A stretch of 64,000 nucleotides of DNA from Amphibalanus amphitrite (taxonomy: Eukaryota; Arthropoda; Thecostraca; Balanomorpha; Balanidae). Shown piece by piece: positions 45,890 through 57,636 of this stretch (positions within the stretch are counted from its first letter, which is position 1; every line of letters begins with the position of its first letter). The DNA is taken from positions 1-64,000 of the forward strand of contig NW_024882970.1 of the NCBI RefSeq assembly GCF_019059575.1, read 5' to 3'. A program made the position numbers and the translations under genes. Under the pieces are notes generated by a model. That model was not told the DNA's origin. It made no database searches and was given only the letters and a program-made list of their open reading frames with translations.

Positions 45890-47045
45890 TGTGCCCTGAT
45901 TTACTATGTACCTAAGCACAAACATGCCCTCTCCATTCCTTGTGCCTTGCCCTATCCTGAAGTTGTACACCTTGTTATATCCTCCCCTACTATACCCCTA
46001 GGGTATGTGCCCTGCCCAGTGTCCTGTCCTTACGTCTTGTACCTTGCCCTGCCCGTCCTTCAGGCCCTGTGCCCCGTCCTGTCCTGCCCTCAAATCCGAT
46101 ACCTTATGTACTCTGCCTTGAAGTTGTATGCGCTGTCTTCACATCTTTACGCCCGTGCCCTGCCCTACCCTAGTTTGAGGCCCTGTGCCCTTCTCTGCCC
46201 TCAAGCCTTGTACACTTGTCCTGCCATCAGACCCCGTGCCCTGCCTTGCCCTCAGGTGCTGTGCCCTGTCCTGCCATCAGGTTTTGTGCCTTCCCATGCC
46301 CTCATGCCCCGGCCCAGCGTCCTTCCTCAAGCCTGATGCCTTGCCCTGCCTCAGGCCCTGTCCTGTCATGTTCTACTACCAGGCCCCATGTGCAATGTGC
46401 ATGCCCTGCCCTCAGACCCTGTCCTATTCTGCCATTAAGCCTTGTGCATTGTCTTGCCCTCAGACCCCGCCCTCGCACTAAGCTGCTGTGCTCTGCCCTG
46501 TCATCAGGCCTTGTGCTGTCCCATGCCATCAGCCCTGTGTCCTACTCTGCCCTCAAGCCTTGCACACTGCATTTTCCTAAGGTCTCGTGTCCCACTGCTC
46601 TCAGGCGCTGTGCCCTGCCCTGCGATCAGGCCTTGTGGTGTCCCCCGTCCTCAGGTCCCGTGCCGTCTCCCGTCTTCATGCCCTTACCTGCCCTCACGAC
46701 CTGTGCTTTGCTCTGCCCTCATACCCTGAGCCTTGTCTTGCCCTCAGGCCCTATACCCTGTCTTGCCATACCTTCAGGCCTTGTGCCCTACCTGTGTCCT
46801 TACGTCTTGCTCTGCCCTTAGGTACTGTTTCTTGCCCTGCTCTAAGATCCTGTGTGTGTGTTGCCCTGCCATCAGGTGTGGTGTTCATCAGGTGTTCTAA
46901 GGCCCTGAATCTTGCACTACTCTCCAGCCTTGTGTAATGACAGCCTCAGACCCGCGCCTTGCCTTGCCCTCGGACTCTGCAACCTACCCAGTCCTCAAGT
47001 GCCTCATGTGTCTTATCTTAGCCTCATAGCCAGTGCCTGCCCTGT
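45890..47045. repeat. CCCTGCCCTCAGGCC minisatellite
   Basis: About 35 units of 28-34 bp, consensus close to TGCCCTGCCCTCAGGCCTTG, strongly strand-asymmetric (pyrimidine-rich on +). Cys/Pro/Leu-rich frames stay open in all three phases because the unit has few stops; I reject them as genes. Confidence 0.85.
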
Positions 47046-47935
47046 CCTTAACATGCTAGAGGGGGCCCTGGGGGCCAACCAGATGTTTTGCCGCCCCCCC
47101 CCCCCCACACACACTTTTTACTCGGGACCCTCTCGTCTCGAGTTGAGAGGACGTTGTAACGTTCCAGAATAAACAAACTCAGTATAAATAAGTTCCACGT
47201 ATCTCCACGCACGGACTCCAAGGGACCCTTGTTGATCCAAGGAGGCCCTTTATCCATACTCGTCAGCGGAGGCCCCTGAGACTGATGGCCTGAGAGGCGC
47301 TAGTGGATCTGAGGAGGCCGGAGGCCCCAATATCCAAACTGGTCTGGGAAGGCCCCTGACACTGGCGGTCTGAGAGGCCCGTCTATCCACACTAGTCAGA
47401 GGATGTCCCTGAGACTGGTGGTCTGGGAGGCCTCTCAATTTACACTAGTCAGAATAGGCCCCTGACACTGGCGGTCTGGGAGGCCCTCCACCCTCACTAG
47501 TCAGAGAAGGTCCCTCTATCCTCAATAGTCAGAAGAGGCCTCTGAGACTGATGGTCAGAGAGGTCCTTGTGAATCTGGGGAGGCCCCTCTCCACATTGTT
47601 CTAGGGAGGCCCCCGAGACTGATGGTCTGAGGGGCCCTTTTATTTATATTGGCCACAGGAGCCCCCTGACATTATTGGTCTAGAGGCTCTCCTGTTTATA
47701 CTCACCATAGGAGGCCCCTGGGATTGATAGTCTAACAGGCCCTTCTATTTATACTAGCCAGAGGAGGCACCTGAGACTGGTGGTTGGAGAGGTCCTACTA
47801 TTCGTAATAGGTAGAGGAGGCCCCTGAAATTGAGGGTATCAGAGCCCTTCTTATTCATACTAGCCAAGAGAAGACCCTGAAATTAATTATCTGAGAGGCT
47901 GATCTATTCATACTAGCCAGAGAAAGCCCCTGGGA

Positions 47936-48424
47936 TTAACCCTCGCCCGCACATGCCATTTTCCCATCCTAGAACGCACATGGGGGGGGGGGGGTTGCCA
48001 TGCCACCCCTCGCGCCATTTCGTTCCTGTTGGAGATAGAGCTTTGCGGTAAAGACTTAAAAGATTCTTTGGGAAAAGACGAATCCAGACATCTGTACACC
48101 GTCGAACAACATGTTCACTGATAGGGGAGGTAAGACTGGCAAAAAAGGCCGAAATCAAGGTGTCAAAAGCTCACAAGACCCATGGCCAACGCAAGATATT
48201 GGGTATTTGTCATTTGGGTCATGACATGACCTGATGAACAAGGTCATATCTCCGAAACCCAAAAACCACAGAGACTTGACATTTTCAGTGGACATCGAGA
48301 AAGGATAGAGGAGCAGCTATACGAAAAATCAGGCATCTAGCTCTAAAATGTTGAGTGCAGAGCAGAAAAAAACTACAAGGGGGTGGCAACCACCCCCCCC
48401 CCCCCATGTGCGGGCGAGGGTTAA
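47936..48424. mobile_element. TTAA element B, nested in a minisatellite arm
   Basis: TTAA at 47936-47939 and 48421-48424. Termini CCCTCGCCCGCACATG and CATGTGCGGGCGAGGG. Clamps GGGGGTTGCCATGCCACCCC on the left, GGGTGGCAACCACCC on the right. The flanks join into a normal array unit (GGGATTAATGATCTGAGAGG), and a neighbouring uninterrupted unit at about 47878-47897 reads GAAATTAATTATCTGAGAGG. This shows the pre-insertion site and TTAA duplication directly. Confidence 0.88.
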
Positions 48425-48831
48425 TGATCTGAGAGGTCTATATATACTTGCCAAAGGAGGCCCCTGAGACTGATGGTGGCCAGAAGAGGCCTTCGAGACT
48501 GATGGTCTGAGAGGACCTTCTATTCAAACTATGCAGAGGAGGTCCCTGATAATAAAAGTCCTAAGAGCCCTGCAGCGGCAACTGGCCGTAAAAAAATCAG
48601 GCCATATTTCGGCTCGGTAGGGCCCCACATACCTCGTGAGAGCACTTCGAGGGCTGCTAAGTAGACACGCTTATCTCCATAAGGGTGCCACACCGGCTTT
48701 TGAAGGCTCCTTGTAGGCACCTAAGGGCCCCTTCCGGCCTCTAACGGCTCCACCCGCCTGTAATGGCTCCACACCAGTGTTTATGAGCGCCACACACCGG
48801 CGCCTTTGAAGGTCATACCTACCAGTGTCTC

Positions 48832-49258
48832 TTAAAGGAAATAGTTCACTTTTCACATTTTTTTTTTAACTGGAATAGCAGTTTTGTACTTTGTAGCTTG
48901 AGCTGAGACTAGCACAAAGATGATTGGCTCTTTGTGGCTTTTACGGCTCAACAATCACCCTAGACGAAGATATTCCATTTCTCATTCCAAAAAGAGTGCC
49001 TTTCAGAGGAATGCGCGCCTTGCAGAGGAATGCAGTCACGTCATCGTCAGCCAATCAGCATGGGTAGGTTTGAACTACACAATATGATTGGTCAACGCGT
49101 TGTAAGGTTCCGCGATAAACATAACTTTATATAGAATATAGTTCTTCCTAGATTAAAATATGGAAAATAATCCTTCATACAAAAAGGTTTTATTTTATTT
49201 TCTGATAATTTTGATCTAGTAAAATACAAATTTCAGGAAAATGAACTATTTCCTTCAA
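48832..49258. mobile_element. TTAA MITE, GGAAATAGTTCACTTT family, copy 2
   Basis: Left TTAA at 48832-48835 and right TCAA at 49255-49258 (one-base change). Termini AGGAAATAGTTCACTTTTC and GAAAATGAACTATTTCCT. Same body as 22852-23298. It sits in the central array of the 47057-50294 element. Confidence 0.82.
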
Positions 49259-50339
49259 GGCCCTATATCGGTGGCTCTGAGGTCCCCACACCGGCGCCTC
49301 TGGGGCCCACACACGTGTGCATCTCAACTCTCAAGGCTCTATAGGTGCATCTGAAGGACCCACACCGACACCTCTGAGGGCCCCACACCAGTATCTCTGA
49401 GCTCTAAATGCCCCACACCGGTGACTGAGGAGTGAGGACACACCGGCGCCAGAGAACACTAACGGCTCCACAAGGCCACTGAAGGCACCACACAAGCTCT
49501 CACTGAGCTCTAATGTCCCATACCGGCCTCTGAGGGATACCGGCCTCTGAGGGTCTGAGAGGCCCGTCTATCCACAGTCCACACTAGTCAGAGAAGGTAT
49601 CTGAGACTTCGGACTATTATTCTCAGGGGCCTCCCATGCCTAGTTTGAATAGAAGGGCCTCTCAGACCATCAGTCTCAAAGGCCATTTCTGGCCACCATC
49701 AGTCTCAGGGGCCTCCTTTGGCAACTATAGATAGAAGGGCCTCTTAGATCATCAATCCCAGGGGCTTTCTCTGGCTGGTATGAATAGAAGAGCCTCGCAG
49801 ATAATTAATTTCAGGGTCGTCTCTTGGCTAGTATGAATAGGAGGGGCTCTCAAACCCTTAAGTTCTTGGGCCTCCTCAGCCTTTTATGAATAGTAGGTCC
49901 TCTCAAACCACCAGTCTCAATTGCCTCCTCTGGCCAGTGTGAATAGAAGGGTCTCTCAGACCATCAGTCTCATTGGCCTTCTTCCGGCCAGTATAAATAT
50001 CAGGGCCTGTTAGACCATCAATCCCAGGGGCGCCTTAGGTTAGTATAAATAGAAGAGTCTCTCAGACCATTTATCTCAGGGGACTCCTGTGCAGCTGTGG
50101 CTAGTATAAATAAAAGGGTCTCTCAGACCATCAGTCTCGGTCCCTTGGACTCTGTGCGTGGGGATTCGTGGAACTTATTTTTACCGAGTTTGTTTATTCT
50201 GGAAGGTGACGACGTCCTAGACGAGAGGGCCTCGGGTAAAAGTGGGTGGGGGGGGGGGGGCAAAAGACATGGTTAGCCCCCAGGGCTTCCTCTAAGATGC
50301 TAGGGGGGGGGGGGGCGTAGCCCCCGCAGTGATGCCGCT

Positions 50340-51290
50340 GGCCCCCCAGTGGAGCTGAAAAGAAAAATAGGTCCTCTCGGCATCACTTATCATTCTGCTA
50401 GGGACTTCAAGGTGGTGCGCCGCCCCGCATGAAAACTGCGCGGCTTGAATCAGGCATCAGTACACGTTCAGAAACTGATCCCACCTGTGCAGCCTGGTTG
50501 AGTGGCTCTAACCAATCGCTAGCCAGGATGTAGCGCCGGTAATATATACTTATCACTGTTAGCGGTTTTCTGTGGCATCATGAACAGCTTGAATATTACT
50601 TAGCAGCTGAACATGCTTCAGGTCTGGATTTTGGCCGGATGTTTGACGCCGGCGACGCCGTTCGAGCTGCTGGCAGCCCACACATGGTCAATTTGACGGC
50701 TCAACGGATATCGCAGCTCGAACAGCTTCCCATTCGACCAGGCCATCTCATTCATCTCTTCCTTCGACCAGTGGACACGCCCTGGCCTGAGTCCAAAGGT
50801 GGTGGACTGGTTGTTTTCCCGTCAATTTCATTGTCTTTTTCAGTTTGAAGGGCAGCAAAACCAAGCTAAAGGGCGGGCATTGGTGAATCATGATGTGGGA
50901 CCTCTTATTATCTGCCTTGGTAAGAATTCGAGTCTGTTTGCGTTTCCCTGTCGCTATCTTGACAACTCTTCTCACCACTTGGCAAAGGGCGCCTTTTGCG
51001 ATCGAGGCCGGACTGAGTCTGCCACCAAGTCCCAGTCTGTTACGCCTCAGGCAGATAAGCTACTGGCTGCTGCTGATGTCCAGCTGCTGACAGACCAGCT
51101 AGCTCCTGGCTCATGCCACCATGCCACCAACACTTAGCCTTACTACGAAACGAGAGACTGTACTCCCTTCTCTCCACTTCCTTGACCGAAAACTATCAAA
51201 TGAAACCGTTGGCGACTCGACTCTTACTCAGAGCAAGAGTCATTTCGCAAGGTCAGGTCACTGCTGAGTTGAGAGCAGATGCCAGAGATA
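50340..51290. other. Unresolved segment with open frames
   Basis: Two overlapping frames, at 50639-50845 and 50799-51137 (+), remain open but have no recognisable domain or phase-compatible exon structure. This could be a decayed gene or repeat into which the adjacent LTR element inserted. I do not call a gene. Confidence 0.25.
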
Positions 51291-51292
51291 TG

Positions 51293-51430
51293 TGTCATGG
51301 AGCTGAGCTGGCGGCCGCCGCGCCGGTGCACGCGTACTTGCGCTCGTGACATCCGTGCTGGGGGCACTCGTATGTGAACCGTGGTGGCGTTGCCTCTGTG
51401 ACCCGGGGGCTACCTGGCCGGCTCGAATAC
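51293..51430 (+). repeat. 5' LTR of Ty3-type element
   Basis: 138 bp starting TGTCATGGAGCTGAGCTGGC and ending GGCTCGAATAC, nearly identical to 55541-55678 (a few substitutions only). Unusually short for a Ty3-type LTR. Confidence 0.9.
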
Positions 51431-51436
51431 GCGGCG

Positions 51437-54400
51437 ATGGCGGGCAGGGCGCCCGAGTTCGATGCGGACGTTGAGTGCTTCGGTGCTTATACGCGGCGGT
51501 TAAATCAGTACTTTGTGGCGCAAGATATCGGGAGTGATCAAGAAGCAAAGAAGCGGGCCGTGCTGCTTTGTGCGATCGGCGCAAAAACGTTCGGTCTGCT
51601 GGAAGATCTTATTGCTCCAGCCACTGTAAGTGAGAAAACATACGATCAGCTGGTCAGCGTTTTGCAAAGTCACTTCGAGCCGGAAAAATCTGAAATAGTG
51701 GCCAGATTCCGGTTTCATTCGTGCTTCAGCAATGACGGTGAGACAGTTGCTAGTTTTCTAGCGCGGCTTCGTAAGCTGGCTAAAGACTGTGCGTTCGCAC
51801 CTAATGTCCTTAATGAAATGCTGCGTGACCGTTTGGTCTGTGGTATACGGAACGAGTTGCCGCAACCGCGGCTTCTCAGTGAGCCGGGGCTGACGTTCCA
51901 GTCGGCGGAGCAGCTGGCCCAGGCACACGAGTCGGCGGCAGCGAGTGCGGCTGAGCTCAGCGGCGGTGCTGAGGAGCGAGCAGATGGAGCTTCCGTTCAT
52001 CGGCTGACTGGTGCCCGGGGTCCGCTGCGGCTGCGTAGCAGTTCTAGGGGTGCGGGTGCTGCCCGCGCTCCTGCCGGCTACAGGGACGGCGGTGGCGGCG
52101 CAGCGGACTCCAGAGCTGGTGGTCGGCTGCGCTCTCAGCGTGACAGGACGACGCCCGGGCCAGGTGACAGCACGGCGGCGAGCTGTTTCAGGTGCCTGAG
52201 GTATCATCAGCCGGACACGTGCCCGTTCATCGATAAGGTGTGCTACAGCTGCTGTGGCCTCAGGGGTCACGTCCGAGCTGCCTGCAGAAGGAACCAGCAG
52301 CACCTCCGCCATGTCTCGGCTGATGGCGACGCGTTACAAGGGTCGGACGCGCAGGAGGGTAGCAGAGAGGACGGCACTACGCAACCGAGGAGTTCCAGTC
52401 CCGGGACCGGTGAGGAGGTGAACAGCATGTTCGCCGTCCGGACCGGCCTCGGTGTCCGGCGACCGCCGCTGATGGTGCCGGTAACGCTCGACGGTCAGAA
52501 GGTCGAGATGGAGCTGGACACCGGGGCGACTCTGTCGGTCTGCTCTGACGCCGGGTTTCGGCAGCTCTGGCCCTGTGGAGGGCCGAAGCTGGAACCGTGT
52601 TCGGTGAAGCTGAAGACCTACAGCGGTGAGCAGCTGCCAGTCATGGGGCAGGCTGCAGTGAACGTTCAGTACGGCGGACAGGCTCAGCGACTACCTCTCA
52701 TCGTAGTCGAAGGTGGCGGGCCCTGGCTGTTCGGCAGGAACTGGCTGGGACACATCAGGCTTGACTGGCCCTCCATCTGTCGAGTGACTGCGGAGACCCG
52801 TGTGCAGCCCATCCTGGACGAGTTCGCTGACGTCTTCAAGGAGGAGCTGGGCTGCTATCGAGGCGGGGAAGTCGGCATCGACGTAGACCCGGACGTCCAG
52901 CCTCGTTTCTTCAAGCCTCGCACCGTACCGCTTGCCAAAACGCGTATAATCAGCTTCCGCTAGATGAAAAGGCCCGCGAGTATCTCACGGTTAACACCCC
53001 GAGGGGTCTTCTTCGACCCCTTCGGTTGACCTTCGCCTATTCGAGTGCAGTGTCGCTGTTCCAGCGGACGCTGGAAACTGTCCTGGCTGGTATCTCTGGC
53101 GTTGGTGTCTTCTTGGACGACATTGTAGTCGCGGGTGTCGATGCCGCTGCGCATGACGAGGCCCTCCGGCAGGTTCTTAGACGGCTGGAGGAAGCGGGTT
53201 TTAGGGTCAACAAGGCCAAGTGTAGCTTCGGCGTCAGCAGCGTGACCTATCTGGGGCTTAAGATAAGCAGCCGTGGTGTGGAGACCACCGACGAGGAAAA
53301 CGGCTACGATTGTTCGTGCCCCGGAACCGCGGGATGCTAAGGAACTGCGTAAGTGGCTAGGCTTAATCAACTACTATGGGAAATTCCTTGAGAACCTGGC
53401 GAGTGTCTTGGCTCCGCTTTATCGTATTCTAAAGGCAGATCAGCCCTGGCAGTGGGCTGAGGCAGAGAAGTCTGCTTTTCGGAAAGCCAAAGAGATGCTA
53501 GTTAGCCCTCCTGTACTAGCCCATTTTGATCCCGCCCTTCCGGTGGTTCTCGCCTGTGACGCGGGACCGGTCGGCATTGGCCGTGTGTTGAGTCAGCGGA
53601 CGTCACAGGGCGAGCGACCTGTGGCCTACTATTCGCGCACGTTGAATGACGCCGAAACTAGATACTCACAGACTGATAAAGAGGCATTAGCTGTAGTGAC
53701 CGGCGTTAAGAAATTTCACTATTACCTAGCGGGGCGAACTTTCACTATACCGTCAGATCATAAGCCTCTCATAGGCCTCATAGGAGAGCAGAAACCTTTG
53801 CCCGTGATGGCGTCACCTAGGATGGTCCGCTGGGCTCTGATGCTTGGGGCCTACGATTACCACCTTGAGTACCGGCCAGGATCTAAGCAAGGCCACTGTG
53901 ACGCGCTTAGCAGGCTGCCTTCGTACGAGAAGGCTTGTTCGAGCGTTCCAATTCCGGCTGAGACTGTCCATTTACTTGAGTTCATCGACTCATCCCCAGT
54001 GAATGTGTCCCAGATACAGCGGTGGACCGGTCTGGATCCCTTGTTGTCAGCGGTACATCGATATGTCAGAGATGGCTGGCCGGATGTCAATAGTGTTTCC
54101 CTCAGCCCTGATTTTCAGCCGTACAGGTCCCGTATAGGTGAACTGAGTGTGCAGGATGGCTGTGTTTTGTGAGGGTCACGAGTGGTGGTCCCGCCGCAGG
54201 GACGGGGTGCCATGTTAAAGTTGTTACATGAAGGTCATGCTGGCGAGTGAAGAACCAAAATGTTGGCTAAAATGTATGTTTGGTGGCCAAAAATCGATGA
54301 CGACATTCGTGATATCGTGAAGTGTTGTGTGAAGTGTCAGGAACTGAAGGGTAGGGCCCCTGACGCTCCACTGCATCCTTGGCAGTGGCCGACTCGACCT

Positions 54401-55110
54401 GGCAGCGAGTCCATGTAGACTATTGCTCGGCTAACGGATAGATGTTTCTGGTGATAGTCGACGCCCACTCCAAATGGATGGACGTCTACCCAACTCGTTC
54501 CTCCGACTCACTAATCACGATTGAAAAATTACGAGCGTCGTTTGCGTGCTGCGGAGTGCCAACAGTGTTAGTGACAGACAACGCCCAGTGTTTTGTATCA
54601 CAGCAATTCAAAACGTTTTGCAGTGTAAATGGGATCAGGCACTTAAACGACACCCAGCGGCCAGCCTATCACCCAAATCAAACGGCTTAGCCGAAAGAAG
54701 CGTGCAAAGCTTCAAAAACGGGCTGTACAAACATCTCGGGGTCCATTGAGACCAAGGTCTCTCGATTTCTGTTTAGGTACCGCACAACACCGCATACTAC
54801 GACCTCATGTACGCCCGCCGAATTATTTCTGGGTCGTTTGCCACGCACTCATTTAGATGGTGTGCTACCAGATAGGCAGGAGCGTATACGGAGACAGCAA
54901 GAGGCTCAAAAGACGTACCGTGATCGAAATGCCCGTGAACGATGTCTGAACCCGGGTGACCCTGTGTATGTGTCTGCTGTCGATAGATTGCAGGGATTGG
55001 AGCGTTGTCGGTGGGCGCCCGGTCGTGTAGTGTTCGTAGAGGGAGTTAAGGTCACTATGGAGCTAAATGACGGAAAGGTGATTGTGCGGCACGCCGATTA
55101 GGTTCGTGAG
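51437..55110 (+). pseudogene. Ty3-type gag-pol, multiply broken
   Basis: The first frame (ATG 51437 to 52963) covers Gag, two Cys-rich zinc knuckles (CFRC...H...C and CYSCCG...H...C, about 52186-52290) and an aspartic protease (LDTGAT, flap GRNWLG). At about 52943 the frame jumps into the reverse transcriptase palm, with loss of its N-terminal fingers. Surviving RT parts include the variant catalytic FLDD at about 53110. A further frameshift near 53300 leads into RNase H (KEALAVV, SDHKPL). The integrase HHCC region (about 54220-54350) and core (TDNAQCF, LAERSVQSFK) follow, with several stops and a frameshift near 54690. Order Gag-PR-RT-RH-IN is Ty3-like. It cannot be autonomous. Confidence 0.9.
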
Positions 55111-55519
55111 TGATATTCAGCTGTTCCGCATGTCGCTAACGATCCTCTCCGTTCCAGAGTGACACCGATACCTGCTCCTGATCCGGTCACGGAGAGCGCC
55201 GCTGCATCTGCACGGCATGCTCCCGTTCCCGGACAACTGCAGCCTCCACTCCCGACCGGCTGCCGGCTCCTGATCGAGCGCCTGCTCCTGGCCGGCCGCC
55301 TGTTCCGGTGCCGCCAGGGCTGACCGGAGCGGTGTCCGCGCCGGGTGTGACCACCGTCCCGCCGTCTGCACCCTCTCCCAGCGCGCCGCGGTACTGGCTG
55401 AGAGACCGGTCCACCCTGCGGCACCCAGACCGACACGTGGCGAGCTATGAGTAGGCGTTTTGTTTCAGTTGTTATTTGTTCTGTGAGGTGCATATTTATT
55501 TGTTTGTCCATGCTGTGCA

Positions 55520-55540
55520 AGTATTCGGGGTGGGGAGGAG
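55520..55540 (+). other. Polypurine tract
   Basis: GGGGTGGGGAGGAG lies directly against the 3' LTR, where plus-strand synthesis of an LTR retrotransposon is primed. Confidence 0.75.
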
Positions 55541-55678
55541 TGTCATGGAGCTGAGCTGGCGGCCGCCGCGCCGGTGCACGCGTACTTGCGCTCGTGACAT
55601 CCGTGCTGGGGGCACTCGTATGTTAACCGTGGTGGCGTTGTCTCTGTGACCCGGGGGCTAACTGGCCGGCTCGAATAC
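55541..55678 (+). repeat. 3' LTR of Ty3-type element
   Basis: 138 bp matching 51293-51430 except for a few substitutions (for example TGTTAACC versus TGTGAACC). No matching target duplication is visible outside the two LTRs. Confidence 0.9.
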
Positions 55679-56083
55679 AGTTTGGACCGAGACACCGTCT
55701 GTGATAATATGCATTCATCCAATTTTCCAGCTTCTAACATTAAACAAGAAACTGTGCGAGCAGATATGGCGAAAAAATAGATGTCCGGATAATTTCGTTA
55801 CACCCTGTATGTTCTAGTGCAAACTAATGCTATGATGCTAGGGGAGCGGCTGCAGGCTGGCGTAGCGCGTGCGGCCTTACGGTGGGTGGGTGAACGTGCC
55901 ACCTTCTGCTGTGGGTAGGGTGGGGTGGGGGAGGTCCTCCTTGACCCCGTGCCGGCCCCGCCACCTGTGCTGCGCCACGTTTGGGATGGCGACGGTGTGG
56001 AAGCGCGTACCTTCCGTCAGTTTTCCAGGCATCTGAAGTCTGAACTCGGCGCTGGCCCTGTCGTCGATGTCTGCGCGTGAGCC

Positions 56084-56422
56084 GTGACGGGTGCCACAGC
56101 CTGCTGGCACCGGCGGGTACGTGCCGTGTACATGTGGTGCGGACTGCGGGACCGACTTGGACCACTCGAAGCCAACGGAGACCAGCCACCCTCATTCGCT
56201 CAGATTTATGTGAACGACCCACGAGCCGAAATCCTGATGCCGAGGACCACGCACGCATTGTGGCATTACATAGAGAACACCTATTACATCCGGGAACGAC
56301 TCCGAACGGCCATTTTCGGGAAATTTACCGTCCGCGGTGAATATTCCTGGGAATATGCTCTGAACGTATTAACCGAATTTGATGTTAGTGCCGGACCCGT
56401 GGACTCAGAACTGCGTCACTAA
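56084..56422 (+). pseudogene. Possible Helitron Rep N-terminal fragment
   Basis: A 112-codon frame contains RDRLGPLEANGDQPPSFAQI followed by YVNDPRAEI. This resembles the Helitron-like N-terminal domain pattern (HRIGxL..., then P.FAQ.Y..D...E) that precedes the Rep HUH nuclease. No HUH or helicase motif follows, so only a fragment is present, if the match is real. The start codon is not meaningful. 55680-56030 has no recognisable content. Confidence 0.35.
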
Positions 56423-56609
56423 TGCCTGTTCATAAATGTAGCGCGGCGTGAGCCATCCGTGGACTGCGTGTTTCTTTTTTCCAACCAAAGGTAGGCACTA
56501 TACCTGAAGATGCTTCTTTGTAACCAAACCAAACAAAAACTAACAACCTAACCTAACCTAACTTGACCTAACTTACAGCCTTCAAACCTATAACGCGCCA
56601 AAAATGTCA

Positions 56610-56685
56610 GCCGCCGGCGGGATTCGAACCTGCGGTCCTCTGAACACGGGGCGAGTGCGCTAACCAACCACTACACCTCGCGGCT
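56610..56685 (-). other. tRNA-like sequence (tRNA pseudogene or SINE head)
   Basis: On the minus strand a segment has an A-box-like TGTAGTGGTTGGTTAGCGC and a B box GGTTCGAATCC at normal spacing, with GCCGCG/CGGCGGC near the ends. The anticodon stem does not pair well and the acceptor and T stems have mismatches, so it is not a functional tRNA. Confidence 0.55.
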
Positions 56686-56699
56686 CGCAGACAGCTGGC

Positions 56700-57636
56700 C
56701 GGATAAAGGTGTTGTAAGTCACTTGACAATGACGCACTGGGATATACTCCGTATAGCGCCTTCCTTTGATTGGGAACAAGAATTACGCCCGTGGACTAGC
56801 CTCTTCAACTCCGTAGCAGTGTCTCCCAATCTGCGGAAAGTTCAGCTGGTCGCATGATAACCGTGGCGAAGTTTTCTGGCTCTGTTTCAACGGCTCCTTC
56901 ATATTCCCTTCATATCAGCATAAGCCAGATTTAGGCTAACTTGCAATTAAACGATCAAAAATGTTAGCTTAAGTTTCGTTAGGGTAAATTAAACGGTGTT
57001 TTATTTGGTTAGGCTAAGCCCGAAAAACGCGTATTTATGCGTATGGCTGAATAGCCCAGCGGGGCGCGGGTTAAGTATCGTTATATCTCGAAAAGTAGTT
57101 ATGCTAGGAATAAGATTAATATGTCATTCAAAGGAGAATTGTTGAAATTTTTATGGTACGTCGGTTTTTGTTCTCCGGCACGAATTACGACCATGCCACG
57201 TGCAAACATCCCGTGCCCGAAAAATACTATTTTTAAGTTGACAAACCTGATCTCTTCATCCGGCGTCATTCGACGTTATGAATCAGTTCACAGACGAGCA
57301 AAAGGTTCAATGCTGCCACTGGTTTGATCGATGTAAATCTCCCATTCTCGGAAAAAGACTTTTCCAGAAAACATTTCATTAAAAGCCCACATCGTCATTG
57401 GTTTGCCAACTTTTTAAAAATAATCTTTTTTGGGCACGAGATGTTTGCACGTGGCATGGTCATAATTCGTGCCGGACAATAAAAACCGACGTACGGCTCT
57501 CGCGAGATTAAGCGGTAAGTTTTGCACTTTAACATTTTCGGTTATATCTCAAAAACTAATCGATCTACGATGAAGCCATTTTACACGATCATAGCCGGCT
57601 TATGAACCAACAAGTCGATCGCATCTTCAACACAGC
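56700..57636. other. Intron sequence with repeat remnants
   Basis: TTAGGCTAAC/GTTAGGGTAAAT motifs at 56933-57020 recall 42145-42325. CAGCGGGGCGCGGGTTAA at 57057-57074 is an orphan right end of a TTAA/CCCGCG element. 57076-57200 shares AATATGTCATTCAAAGGAGA and following sequence with the minus strand of 58900-59010. No exon found. Confidence 0.45.

Larger units (their letters stand above)
47057..50294. mobile_element. 3.2-kb element with inverted minisatellite arms
   Basis: The ends (TAGAGGGGGCCCTGGGGGCC at 47057 and its diverged complement ending CCTCTA at 50294) are inverted over about 150 bp, including GTTTGTTTATTCTGGAA-type blocks. Inward lie arrays of a roughly 56-bp unit, GAGGCCCCTGAGACTGATGG followed by TCTGAGAGGCCC and TACTAGCCAGAG. 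They run forward in 47225-47935 and 48425-48550 and reversed in 49560-50150. The centre (48690-49560) has another CACACCGGCGCCTCTGA array. Two TTAA elements have jumped into it. No transposase. Target duplication uncertain (ACATGC versus AGATGC). Confidence 0.65.

Noticed and set aside
45884..46937. Cys/Pro/Leu-rich frames in the CCCTGCCCTCAGG array
   Set aside because: Open in all three forward phases because of the minisatellite unit.
47937..48424. Possible CRISPR-like or origin repeats in the GAGGCCCC arrays
   Set aside because: Eukaryotic context, degenerate units without unique spacers, and clear transposon ends.
51438..51458. tRNA-Lys primer-binding site just after the 5' LTR
   Set aside because: GGCGCCCGA is present but overlaps the gag start and the rest does not match a tRNA 3' end.
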